Source: Triglochin maritima (lineage: Eukaryota; Streptophyta; Magnoliopsida; Alismatales; Juncaginaceae). Taken from it: a DNA stretch of 64,000 nt. The notes beneath the pieces are model-generated. The model searched no databases and was not told where the DNA came from. It saw nothing but the letters and a program-made list of their open reading frames with translations. The translations under genes were made by a program, and so were the position numbers. Numbering within the stretch: position 1 is the stretch's first letter; every line of letters starts with the position of its first letter. The stretch covers positions 40,065,254-40,129,253 of the forward strand of contig OY821781.1 of NCBI GenBank assembly GCA_963682175.1, in the 5' to 3' direction. Below, in pieces: positions 44,739 to 55,627 of the stretch.

Positions 44739-46230
44739 TGTTGGCTTTTTGGCCTTAATCTATGTTTTGATGGTTTAATCAACATAATCTTAATTATAAT
44801 CAATGTAGAGTAGCACACATATTGCATATATATTGCTATGTGCTAACTTCTGCATGTCATCAAGACTCAATCAAGTCAAGACATGTAATCAAGCTTATTT
44901 GAAGACATGTAATTTGCATTTCTTTTGAGTCTTAGGAACTTTGTGTAATTGAGCATACTTGAGCTAAAATCTACTCAAACACACACTAGGTTCCTTATAG
45001 AAGTCACACACAAAATTTCATATAATTTGGACTTCAATAGAACACCCAAACTTAAACCAGAAAACACTAAACACTTAACCTAAACTGTCTGCCCACATTC
45101 CGTCGACCAAAATAGATCGTTAGGTCGACCGAGTGATCACTTACCCAGTTGGTGTTTTACTGCCCGGTTTCAGTCGACCGAGTTAACACATTTTTCCGAC
45201 CATTAGATTTGTCGTATTATACCCAACAGTCGTATTCGTAATATTTCCATATACCCCAAAATACATTTGGTGTATCGGTCGACCGAGGACCTTGTTCGGT
45301 CGACCGAACTTATGATCGCTCGACAAACCCAAAGTGCTTGTCGGTTTGCGGTCGACCGTGGACCTTGTTTTGGTCGACCGAATTTGATCTTGTTTGTCAA
45401 CCCCGTAGAGCATGTTATAAATCGGTCGACCGAACCTATCTCGGTGTTCGACCGACAACTTAAGTGTACCTAAGTCATAGCCTTTGGCGGTCGACCGTGC
45501 CTTAACCAGTTGACCGAACCGTGTCCAAAACTGTCCAATGGTCGACCAAACTTACCAATACGGTCGACTGAACTTCTGCAGAATTGCATCCTAAAAGTTT
45601 TTGTTTTGTGTATCTTCCACAAACTTGTCCCAACGGCTATAACTCACTTAGAGCTTATAAATATGTGTTCTCATGACACAATTACATAACTCTCCCACTA
45701 CTATTTGTCTCCTACATTAGAGAGAAAGCTCCACACTCTCAAAATCTCAAAACCTTCCACACTTAGTAATCAATTCCATATTCTACTCAAGTGCGCTCAA
45801 GATTAGAGAGTGTTGTTCCACTCCATTGTTGTCAAAGAAGCAAAGGTCTTGGTGAAAGCCCAAGACAAGAGTATAGACTTCAGTGAGAGCCCGAAGTGAT
45901 CCTCTCGGATTGTGAAAGGAGGAGCCAAGCTCATGAGGGTTGTTTGCGAGCTTGAAGATTGTAAAGGCATTCTCTCCCAGCCCGGAACGGGGAGTGGTTA
46001 GTGAAGTCGTGAGCGGAGCTCGGTGATCTGAGTTGAGCTTGCAAGAGAGGACTAGGACCCGGGTGTGGTGCCAAACCTCTATAAAAATCCTCCGTCCTCA
46101 TTGTGGTTTGCTTATATACCTTGCTTGCTTGTCTATTTGTTTAAATCCCGCTTCATATTCTCGATTGATTAAACAAGTAGGTAATTAGCTTAAAAAAGTG
46201 ATTAGAATTAGAGACCCTCACGATCCTACC
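44739..46230 (+). repeat. Gag-only element 3' LTR
   Basis: Starts TGTTGGCTTTTTGGCC and ends CGATCCTACC (last base changed), followed by CGAGG. About 40 bp shorter than the 5' LTR because some palindrome units are missing near 45165. TATA box at 45656-45663. Confidence 0.92.
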
Positions 46231-46235
46231 CGAGG

Positions 46236-47220
46236 CTCCAAGTGTTATTAAGTTTTAATGCTTCAATTTCTTTTTTTATTGCTTGTATCTTGTTTTGATT
46301 AAGCAAGAAATGTGATATATAGTTATCTGGTTCTTGTATGCTATCTATGTTGTTAATGAACTTAGTATGGTCTTTTGAAATGCTAGTATAATTAATGAAG
46401 TTACTGATAGGGTATCTAGTAGAACTCTTACGTTGTTGATTATTGTCAAGAAGAGAATCACATACCTGATTTTTTATGTGGTTACCTTTGACAGTAAGGC
46501 AATGAAAATCGCTCAAGCGAATTGACCTTGTTTTGGTTATGGATGATTTTCTTACTTGTTGCTAGTCATCATGAGTAATGTCTTGGATGTCATCTCCTTG
46601 TTCAGCTGTTATTTATTGCAACTGTTGTGGTTCATGTGGTTGATCATGCTCATGTTCTTGTTGTTGAATCATAACATTTGTGCCATCTACATAATTGTGA
46701 TTCTACACATGTTCTAGTTGGTGGTTCATGGCATTTGTGCCATCTGCACTATTGTGATGTTCATAATCATCAATTAATGGTGAAGAAGCCACCACATTCT
46801 TGTCTAATTGATCATGTTGGTTATCCTTGAAAGGAAAAAAATTGCTCAAGGAATACAACATTTCTGGATATGATAATTTTTCTATTTTCAATGTTGTATA
46901 ATTTGTAGCATTTGTGCCCACTTGGATATCCAACAAACACACATTTCTAGCACGTTGATCAAATTTATCTTTAGGTTGTAGATTGTTAGCATAACAAAGG
47001 CATCCTATAATTCTTAAGTGTACATAATTGGGTTTCTTGTTATGAATAAGCTCATAAGGAGTTTTGTAATTTAGTATTTTAATGGGGATTATATTTATGA
47101 GATAACTAACCATGTTTATGCAGTCACCCTACAACTTAATGGGTAGATTGGATTGAAATCTAATAGACTTTGCTACCTCATGCAAGTGCCTATGTTTTCT
47201 CTTTACTATTCCATTTTGTT
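46236..47220 (-). pseudogene. pol: Copia-4 pol, integrase end to RT start (minus strand)
   Basis: From 47220 on the minus strand: the HPQQNGIVKRKHR region of the integrase core, then MVSYLINIIPIKILNYKTPY, ELIHNKKPNYVHLRIIGCLC and CLLDIQVG, an Asn/Asp/His-rich linker, and from 46516 the RT start (IQAIKKEIEALKLNNTW). A few stops lie between 46520 and 46700. The next part continues at 40949 beyond the gag-only element. Confidence 0.88.
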
Positions 47221-47225
47221 GTGGA

Positions 47226-48431
47226 TGATTGACATCATATCATGCATATATTTGTATCTTATATCCTTTATTTTTCACCTAAGCAATGCTATGTTTGAGG
47301 AGTATTTTGGTAATTCGATTCAGACCTAGACTCCAACAACCAACTTGGGCACATAAAACAATGAGAAATCAAGCCGGACAACAACACCAGAAATCCAAGC
47401 CGGATCCAGACTCTATAGACCGCTGATTGGCGGTCGGGTCGTCTCTGGATCCGACAAGCTTCGGGAGGATCGTGTATAAGTGTGTTATGTCTAATTTTGG
47501 TTTTGTATTAGTCCCACATCGGGGGATTGTCACTGATTTCCTTTTTCAATGACTATAAATAGAACTTCTCATCTTCTCTTGTAATCTACTACATACTTGG
47601 TGGCTATTCTCTCTACTTGAGGTGAAGCCTTGGAGCAAAACATCAAGTAGGGAGATGCTACTTGTATTGTGAGTCTGAAATTAATAAAAGTTTTTTTGTT
47701 ATGTTGCTTCTTTTATGTTGCTTGCATGCTTAGTTTAATTTCATTTCAATAATCTTAGTAGACTTAGTTAATATGGTTTCCTTTCTTAAGATAATAATTA
47801 ATTTAATGAGTAGTGAGTAGTTCCATCCCTTTTGGAGGGTGGAGTTGATGTTTTATACATGTAATAGAGAATGGAAATGAATGTTTTGTTATGAAATGTG
47901 TTGATAAACATGAATGTATGCTTGCTTGTTTAGGATAGAACTTGTAACTTGATGAGTTTTTGTCATAACTCTTAGACATCTCCCATGCTTGTGTAGGTTC
48001 TTAAATAACCAACTTGTGTATGTTAATGTCAGTCAACTAGGTTAGTGATGAGATTGATATGTTTTGCCATAATCATTAGACACTTCCTATACATGAAAGT
48101 ACAACCTACATTTGTGCTTAATGATTGCATTCTTCACCATCTTCTTGCATGTGTAGACCCACTCCACCCCTTAGGGGTCCCTCTTCCTGATTTGCAGCTT
48201 CACTTTAGGTTCTTTTGGTTTAGTTTGCATCGCTAGTTGTCGTTTTCCTTCGCATTTCTTCTTACTAGTTTAGTGTAACTTAGATTAGCATATCTAAAAC
48301 TCTTCTCCATTTTTTTGCCACTCTATTTTGGTCAAACCAGAGGCTACTCACCTCCCTGCGGATCGACCTGTACTTGCCCTCTCTTCACCGACGGTTGTGC
48401 ACTTGCGGTCTAAATTTAAAACGAGCAATCA
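47226..48431 (+). repeat. Athila-like 5' LTR
   Basis: Starts TGATTGACATCATATCATGC and ends AAACGAGCAATCA. GACCGCTGATTGGCGGTC palindrome at about 47417 and TATA box TATAAATA at 47554-47561 preceded by TAGTCCCACATCGGGGG. Its last 450 bp are repeated at 52655-53102. Confidence 0.9.
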
Positions 48432-48437
48432 AGTTTT

Positions 48438-48455
48438 TAGCGCCGTTGCCGGGGA
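48438..48455 (+). promoter_or_regulatory. Primer-binding site, Asp-tRNA type
   Basis: TAGCGCCGTTGCCGGGGA, six bases after the LTR. It differs by one base from TGGCGCCGTTGCCGGGGA, the Asp-tRNA site typical of Athila and Tat Gypsy lineages. Confidence 0.88.
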
Positions 48456-49734
48456 GGTGCCAGTCCAGACTCTGGTTTGGGAGATTCAAGTGGATTTAAT
48501 TTTTCTTTTGTAGTTTTCTTTCTTTCAGGAGACTCTGACGCTCAAGGGAAGGCAGCTGGAGAAGTTTGGAGGCAAACAGAGACCTTTGGACCGTCAGTCA
48601 ACGGCCTAAGACCGCCAACTGGCGGTCTGGGAACCTTTGTTTACCTTCTACTTTCTTTGTCTTGTTGATATATCTGATATAGAAGTCTGGGGCTCAATTT
48701 GGCATGTTCTGAATTTTAGTTTGCCCCCAGATCAATATTGAATCTCCCTTTAAGCAACTTGGACCCTAAAACCCAAAGCAAAAGATTAGACATTCTTGCT
48801 TGTTTAGGTCATGCATCATATACTTGACTTAGGCATGTAGTTTGTCTTTTGTTTTAGCTTTACTTTCAGTTGTTGAGCGCTGACGTAAGGTACGCATCTC
48901 CTACACTCATTCATGCATTTGGTAAGACCATGCATTAGTTAGTAGGAATTACATTGCAACAAGTGTGAGTTTAGTGTTTGTTTGGAGAGTGGATTTTTAT
49001 ATTAGGACTCCAAAACGCTACTAAGGAGGGGTTGTCCCATATAAGATAAGGTGGGGGATTTCATCACCCTTTCCTTCGCCCCAAAAATCACACTAATCAA
49101 GAGCCTAATTTTAAAATCAAGTAAACATTGGCCCTAAGGATCGCAGACGCATTAGGAGAGTGATCCGGTCGCGACCGTCATTGCCTGATCGGCGTCGCCC
49201 ACTCTGTCAATAGTTGGAGAGATGAGATCTCCGGATCTTGGCTCACTTTCTAGGCTTTGTGGTCCTCGTAGTAGGGAGGTGGGACGTGTTGAGGCCGCGT
49301 GACCTCGCAGTTACACGTCATCTAGCTGTAAGGACCTATAGCGACCTTACGTTGTTTGAGCCTTGTATGCTTGTGTGCTTCTACCCGTACACCCACCGTA
49401 GCATAATGACTTCTTCCATTCTCTATTGAGTCATTCCCTCTCTTCTGTGTCCTCCCGTCTTCTCCTCTACGCACATTCTGTTTTAGTTGTTAAAAAAATT
49501 GGTTTGTGTGTGTGTGCACCTTTGTGCATGCTTGTGTGGGCACGAGACGAGAGTGGCCGTTTGACGAGGCGTGTCGTCAATCCTGTCTCGGTAGTCGATT
49601 TCTTGACGCCTTCATCTTCTCGTGTCGCACACAGTCCGGGTTCCATGGCTGCTCATTACCGCGTGGAGGAGCAGTTGCTTGACCCACCTATCCCACCTGT
49701 CTCACCTGCTCCACCTGTTCTTGTTCCCATTTCT
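48456..49734 (+). other. Leader region of the Athila-like element
   Basis: No long coding frame. A GACCGCCAACTGGCGGTC palindrome lies near 48611. 49180-49730 is GC-richer with Ser/Pro-rich short frames and cannot be assigned. It ends where an extra LTR copy starts at 49735. Confidence 0.6.
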
Positions 49735-50495
49735 TGATTGACATCATTTCATGCATTCATTTGTGTCTTATATCCATTAACTTGAACCTAAACAATGCTA
49801 TGTAACGAGTTTTATGTTTGAGTTTCAGGAAATAAACATGATTGAGGAGAAGAGGCATAAAAGGACCTAAAGCAAGAAAAAAGACTAAGGTGCAAGACTT
49901 ATGGACTAAGATGCACAAGAGAGGGACTCGAATGTAAAACCAAAGGGCCAATGTGAAAATCAAGAAACTCCACACCACCATGAGGAGTATTTTGGCAATT
50001 AGATTCGGAACGACACTCCAATAACCGAACCGAGTGCACCCCATGTGAAGAATTGAAGAACTAAAGAACATAGCCGAAAATGAGTCGGATTCGGGAAAAA
50101 GTGACCGCCAATTGGCGGTCCGTTTGTCTCCGAATCCGACCCAGTTTCTCCAGGACATGGGTTATGTGTTTATGTGTATTCTGGGAAGGTTTCATTAGTC
50201 CTATACTGGGGGATTGTCCCAGATTACATTTTTCCATGCCTATAAATAGAACTATTCCTCCCTTTTGTATTCACTCATTGCTTGGTGGCATTCTCTCTAC
50301 TAGGAGTAAAAGCCTTGAAGGAAAAACTCAAGGTGGAGAAGAATGCCACTTGCAATGTGAGTCATGTTAATAAAATATTTTTTCTTTGTTTCTTTTAATA
50401 TTGACTTGTCTTTTAATTCTTGCATGCTTCTTTAGTATAATTTCTTTTCATTTAGCTTCTTTAATATATCTTGTTTGTTTAGTTTAATTGAAGTC
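49735..50495 (+). repeat. Extra LTR copy of the Athila-like family inside the element
   Basis: Starts TGATTGACATCATTTCATGC like the 5' LTR, holds GACCGCCAATTGGCGGTC near 50103 and TATA box TATAAATA at 50241-50248, and includes a segment (AACGAGTTTTATGTTTGAG... to CTCCACACCACCATGAGG) missing from the 5' LTR. It matches the inverted piece at 61853-62256 over that segment. It stops near 50495 where gag sequence begins, so it is 3'-truncated. Confidence 0.82.
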
Positions 50496-50559
50496 ACAAA
50501 CGCTCCTTTGTCAGATTGTTTACGAGGGTATTCACATCCAGTCACGAACGCTCCTTGAG

Positions 50560-51370
50560 TCTATGTGTCAAGGAGAGTTCTTAGGAAATGATGAAAGGGA
50601 GGCATGACCTTTCCTAGAAGACCTCGCTGAGAAGACCATGCAGTGGGAGAGTGTGAGGGAACCATCACCATTACCTACCATAGGAGCGAGGATCGTAAAC
50701 GCAAACTTGACTAGATCGGGTGTCGTATTTGCTGTCGATGCCACTACGGCCACCGAGGTGCGCATGGCGGCCTTAATGCGCCGTATAGATTTGATTCAGC
50801 TCCAAAATCAGCACGATGTGTCACATGTGTCTGCATCTGGTCCAGTTCCCTGTCATCTATGTGGTAGGATAGGTCATATAGGAGGTGAGAGTGCATCCAT
50901 TCCTCTTGAGATGTAACATGTCAATGTCATCTATGATAGATCCAGAAATGACCCATATTCATCATCATATAACCCTAGATGGAGGAACCACCTTAATTTT
51001 TCAAGGAACCAAAACAATGCCCCAGGTGGTCCTTCAAGCTTCTCTCAACCACCTAACCGACCACACAAACCTCCCATGCATTCACAGTCTTATCAGCAAC
51101 CCCAAGCTCAAAGCACCAACCCACCAGGTTTCCCAAATTCTAACAACTTGGAAATCCGATTTAATTCACTTGAGAAGTTAACACGTGGACTTGAGAACTC
51201 TGTGAATTTTTTTATGTCATCCACAAATCAAGTCCTCACTTCGAATCAGCAGACCATCAAATCTCTCGAGCTTCAGATGGGCCAATTGACTCAGTCTGTA
51301 CATGAGAGAGAGAGAGGGGGACTCTGCCGAGCCAACCTGTGGTTAACCCCCATGCTCATCATCAATTGAA
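50560..51370 (+). pseudogene. gag: Athila-like gag remnant
   Basis: Readable in several frames: a FLEDLAEKTMQWE-like region at about 50607, a weak knuckle PCHLCGRIGHIGGE near 50850, an Asn/Arg-rich stretch with NPRWRNHLNF near 50970, then SQPPNRPHKPPMHSQSYQQP and a helix ending SLELQMGQLTQSV near 51295. At least three frameshifts. The start of gag is missing, replaced by the LTR piece upstream. Confidence 0.8.
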
Positions 51371-51599
51371 CACACAAATTGCGAGTTCGAGACCCCAGGG
51401 GAAAGTGAATAGTTTGGAAGAACCTTTGGATCATGTCAATGTCATTGTGACCCTGAGAAACGGGAATCAGGTTGACAACGAAATTTCCATGCCACAACCA
51501 CCATCTATGTAGCTTGTGCAACCCCTCTGTGGGAATGGTGGTGAGAAGGAGGTTGAGGGTGAGGGTAATACACCAATGCTTCCTTCTCAGGTACCATAG

Positions 51600-52600
51600 A
51601 AAACCTACGTGCCAAAGGCTCCATATCCTAGTAGGTTGTTTAAGAAACAGAGCGACAGTGTGGATAAAATGCTGGAGATATTCAAGAAAGTGAATGTCAA
51701 CATTCCTTTGTTAGATATGATTCAACAAATACCTCCCTATGCAAAATTCCTGAAGGATCTCTGTACGACTAAGAGGAAAACCAACATCCCTAGCAAAGCC
51801 TTTATGACGGCTAATGTGAGTTCGATCATTTCGAACCCAACGTACGTAAAATTGAAAGACCCAGGAAGTCCAACAATTTCATGTGTCATTGGGGATTCTC
51901 ACATTAACAATGTATTGCTACATCTAGGGTCGGCGGTTAACCTCTTACCAGCTTCTGTGTATCAACGATTAAGCCTAGGCAAGCTCAAACCTACAAAAAA
52001 ACTTTACAGTTGGCTGGTCGTTCGATCAAAGTCCCAATGGGGGTCATTGAAGATGTCCTAATCAAGGTCAGCGATTTCATATTTCTTGTTGACTTTGTCG
52101 TCATTGAGACTGAACCAGTTAAGACTACCCATTCTCAGATTTCATTGATTTTGGGTAGACCTTTTCTGGCAACGGCAAATGCCTTAATCAATTGTCGAAT
52201 TGGGCTCATGAAATTGTCATTCAAGAACTTGACCACGACATTCCATGTGTTCAATATGGTTAGGCAGCCGACATCTTATGAGGAGCCCATGGAAATTAAT
52301 CTTATCCGGGGCGTGGAAGAAGAAATAGAAGAAGAGTACCCCCTGATTCATGAAAATTTAAATGCTTACATCATGGATGATTCCGATCATGAAGAGGATG
52401 GAGGCGAGTTGAGCAATGATGTGCATGTTATTCAGTACATGCGAGCTCCTCATATCTTACATCTCGAGCTAGATATCACGCCTCGCCTTGAGGAGACACC
52501 CACAATTGAGCTTAAAGAACTCCCTAAGGAACTGAAACACGTGTTTCTTGGTCCCGATAGGTAATTTCCGGTGATTATTTCATCGACGTTGACTGGTGAT
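51600..52600 (+). pseudogene. pol: Athila-like gag end and aspartic protease remnant
   Basis: AKAPYPSRLF-type start, then MLEIFKKVNVNIPLLDMIQQ, PPYAKFLKDLCTTKRK, TISCVIGDSHINNVLLHLGS (protease flap start), a frameshift at about 52010 and GVIEDVLIKVSDFIFLVDFV plus ISLILGRPFLATANALI. In this lineage the active site reads LDLGAS; here the Asp is His (LHLGSA), so the protease is dead. After VLKEHKSVIGST-like codons near 52650 the reading joins LTR sequence: the rest of pol is deleted. Confidence 0.88.
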
Positions 52601-52654
52601 TAGGAAGAACGTCTGATTCGAGTCCTAAAGGAGCACAAATCAGTCATTGGGTCA

Positions 52655-53102
52655 ACTAACTTGTGTAGGTTCTTAAATAACCAACTTGTGTATGTTAATG
52701 TTAGTCAACTAGGTTAATGATGAGATTGATAGGTTTTTCCATAATCATTAGACACTTCCTATACATGAGAATACAACCTACATTTGTGCTTAATGATTGC
52801 ATTCTTCACTATCTTCTTTCATGTGTACACTCACTCCACCCCTTAGGGGTCCCTCTTCCTGATTTGCAGTTTCACTTTAGGTTCTTTTGGTTTAGTTTGC
52901 GTCGCTAGTTGTCGTTTTCCTTCGCATTTCTTCTTACTAGTTTAGTGTAACTTAGATTAGTATATCTAAAACTCATCTCCTTTTTTTGCCACTTGATTTT
53001 GGTCAAACTAGAGGCTACTCATCTCCATGCAGATCGACCCGTACTTGCCCCGTCTTCACCGACGGCCGTGCACTTGCGGTCTAAATTTAAAACGAACAAT
53101 CA
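52655..53102 (+). repeat. Athila-like 3' LTR, 5'-truncated
   Basis: Collinear with 47985-48431 (CTTGTGTAGGTTCTTAAATAACC onward), ending AACGAACAATCA. The first 760 bp of the LTR are gone, including the TATA box. Confidence 0.9.
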
Positions 53103-53107
53103 GTGGA

Positions 53108-53727
53108 CTATAAGGACATGATCTTTCATGAATTATCCCATTGCTTTTAGTAAGATCTTGCATATGACTAGACAAAAACTCTTGGCCATTATCGCTTCTA
53201 ATTTTTTTAATTTTGCAATTAATTTGAGTATTAACAACAACAATGAGATTCTTCATTAAATTGACCACATCAGATTTAGACTTCATAAGAAATGTCCAAG
53301 TAAATCTGCTCCAATCATCTACAATAGTTAAGTAATAAGAGTAACCATCATAGGTGGCAACGTTATATTTTCCCCAAATATCAATATGAATCAAGTCAAA
53401 CATATGTTCAGTATAAGATTGACTAATAGGAAAAGTCTGGTTTGTTTTGAAATGGGACAAAAAATACAATGTCTAATACAGTCAACAAAAACATCATGAT
53501 CTTTAGCAGCAATGAACTCCAATCGTTTATGAGATAAGTGACCAAGTCTGTTGTGCCAATCGACTCTTTCAGTGCTGGTTGCGTTAAGGGCAGTATGAGT
53601 GTCAGATGAGTCTAGATTACAGAAGATGTAAAAATTAAAGCCTCTTTACCCAAACCAATCATCTTCTCGTGCCCATATCCTAGATTAAACGAAGTCTAGG
53701 GTAGCTAGAAATGTGTGGAGCTATTAC
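53108..53727 (-). pseudogene. pol: Copia-4 pol, pre-integrase and integrase core (minus strand)
   Basis: Minus strand from 53700 reads the pre-integrase GHLSHKRLEFIAA region, then KTNQTFPISQSYTEHMFDLI, HIDIWGKYNVATYDGYSYYL, TIVDDWSRFTWTFLMKSKSD and IRSDNGQEF (the first two acidic residues of the DDE triad), to the Athila-like insertion at 53103. A frame break lies near 53470. The upstream part (protease, gag, LTR) was separated by the Gypsy insertion at 53728 and is not found to the right. Confidence 0.86.
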
Positions 53728-55593
53728 TATAACATCCTCAAAAGTGGAAGAAATTTAATTTTTTAATAAAACACAACACGAGGATATTACGAAAGAAAAC
53801 ATGCAACTTGTGCACCAACATATATACAATATATATATCTGAGAGTTTCAAAAGTGTGATTACAACAAAAGATAAGGAAAATATACATGTAATCACTCGG
53901 ACCTCAAAAACAAGGAAAGCAGGATCTGGCCCCGAACGTGCTCCTCCTCAGTCACCACCCCCTAGTGCCGCTCACGGCCTGAAATAAAACATGTATATTC
54001 CTGAGTTTCCCATAAGGAAACCCCGTATGCCAAACTTCTATCACAATAAATGAACTAGACATCTAAGTATGATATGAAATGCAATAAACAAACATCGTCT
54101 CACTGGGCCCCCGGGAACTCTCTCCATACCACAGTAGACACCAAGCAGTGACGGGTCTCGTGGGTCCTCTAGCCCAACCCTCACACGTGCCCCAGGCACC
54201 ACAGCCGGAAACTCCCTCGGCCACAACACAACGCCGGATCACTCTCAGGTCGGTAATGTCTGTACCGTTACCCCTCTAGGGCCGGAGACCCGATGCCATC
54301 TGGAGTTGCTCCGGTAAACCACTCTCAGGCCGGCAATGTCTGTACTGTTGCCCCTCTAGGGCCGGAGACCCGTTGCCATCTTGAGCTGGCACCAACCACA
54401 CGAACCACCCTCAGGCCGGAAATGTCTACCACTGCCCTTCCAAGGTCGGAGACCCGTTGCCATCTTGGGCTTGCCCGACAACACCCATGAACCACTCTCA
54501 GGCCGATAATGTCTGTACCGTTGCCCCAAAAAGGTCGGAGACCCGTTGCCATCTTGAGCTGGCTCCACAACACTAAAATCACACAAAACCGCACCAAACG
54601 GTCGAACAAAACCACCAAACCGGTCGACCAAATCGTCTCCATAGGACTGGCCCAACCGAAAAACCTGTCAATTGGTCGAACGGAAAAGGGGACCCGTTCG
54701 ACCGAATTCGACCAGTAAAAACTCCATGTCGCAATAAAAAGCACAAACGGTCCATCCACACGCGATCACCGGTCAACCGAAAATAGGCAATAGAAAATTC
54801 AAATCAAAGATGGTACACCGCTCGACCGAACCATCACGCGGTCGGACAAACTTTAAGTTATTTAAATCGTCGGTCGAACGAGTCAACTAGGCGGTCGACA
54901 GTTTGGATGGTCAACGCCCCAACCGACCTACAACAGTGCTTTCGGTCGACCGACAAAGGGGTCTCGTTCGACCGAAAACACCCAGAGTCTCCATCTCTCA
55001 CTCAATTTGCACTACCGGTCGACCACCTCCAAGGTATTGTTCGACTGATACGAGAGATTTTGCCCAATTTACACTACGACCGGTCGACCGAACCATGCCC
55101 CCGGTCGACCGTTACAGTGCAGAAAACTGCTGCACAGGTCCGACGAGCCATCCGGCCTACCGTCGACCACTCCAACACTCATGAAAGCATAAGTGAGCAT
55201 TAAAGTAAAGATTGACATACCTTGAAGACTTAACGAAGCCTCTGAACACCCAACGACGAGCTTTTCCTCTCGAGTCCAAACTTCGGCAAACCCAATGACG
55301 AGTAACGATCAACACGACTTCGGAGAACGTCCGAACTTCACCTCGTCTTCCCAAACCACTTCCTCCGGCGCCTCCGACAGCTGCGGATCAAATTAGAGAG
55401 AGGATTTGAGCGGGAGAGAGAGAATAACGCGAGAGAGAGAGAGAGAGAGAGAGAACTCACCCATTTATACTCTTCTCCTCCCATCTCCACCATCCGCCAC
55501 ATCTCCACCTCTCAATCCCAACCCTCCATCCTAAACCACCAATTAGCCACCTAAAAAGCAATTAACCCAATTTAAAAAAATCAGGATATTACA
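53728..55593 (-). repeat. Gypsy 3' LTR (complete, about 1.87 kb)
   Basis: On the plus strand it runs TATAACATCCTC... to GGATATTACA; the first base pair of the usual TG is mutated. Contains four tandem units of 80-87 bp (54241-54570), about fifteen GGTCGACCGA-type palindromes (54598-55165), a GA microsatellite at 55427-55456 and, on the minus strand, a TATAAATG box at 55462-55469. Confidence 0.92.
54241..54570. repeat. Four tandem 80-87 bp units in the Gypsy LTR
   Basis: Units start at 54241, 54321, 54407 and 54494 with AC(T/C)CTCAGG(C/T)CGG and include AATGTCT and GGAGACCCG(T/A)TGCCATCT. Only this LTR can be checked; the other LTR is truncated before this point. Confidence 0.9.
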
Positions 55594-55612
55594 ATCCACC
55601 CTCCTTAAAAGA
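55594..55612 (-). promoter_or_regulatory. Gypsy polypurine tract
   Basis: On the minus strand TTTTAAGGAGGGTGGAT lies directly before the 3' LTR start TGTAATATCC, the expected plus-strand primer. Confidence 0.85.
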
Positions 55613-55627
55613 ATTTCGTCCACGAAA

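Larger units (their letters stand above)
40955..46230 (+). mobile_element. Gag-only LTR retrotransposon (TR-GAG type) inserted in Copia-4
   Basis: LTRs 40955-42487 and 44739-46230, a Met-type primer site variant, a single gag ORF and then about 900 bp of AT-rich sequence with GGGGGAG words before the 3' LTR. No protease, integrase, RT or RNase H. Perfect 5-bp duplication CGAGG at 40950-40954 and 46231-46235. The target is Copia-4 RT coding sequence, and the reading frame of Copia-4 is coherent across the insertion point. A hAT MITE lies inside. Such elements depend on proteins of an autonomous relative, here probably a SIRE/Maximus-like Copia judged from the gag. Confidence 0.92.
47226..53102 (+). 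mobile_element. Athila-like Gypsy derivative, pol-deleted, inserted in Copia-4
   Basis: 5' LTR 47226-48431, Asp-type primer site, leader, an extra LTR piece (49735-50495), gag and protease remnants (50560-52600) and a 5'-truncated 3' LTR (52655-53102). Perfect 5-bp duplication GTGGA at 47221-47225 and 53103-53107, within the Copia-4 integrase. No RT, RNase H or integrase: sequence jumps from just after the protease into the middle of the 3' LTR. LTR ends TGATTG...CAATCA. Gag and protease resemble the Athila lineage. Confidence 0.9.

Noticed and set aside
50638..52564. Endogenous pararetrovirus
   Set aside because: Gag and protease order, the Asp-type primer site and LTRs fit an Athila-like Gypsy element; no movement protein or coat features were seen anywhere in the window.
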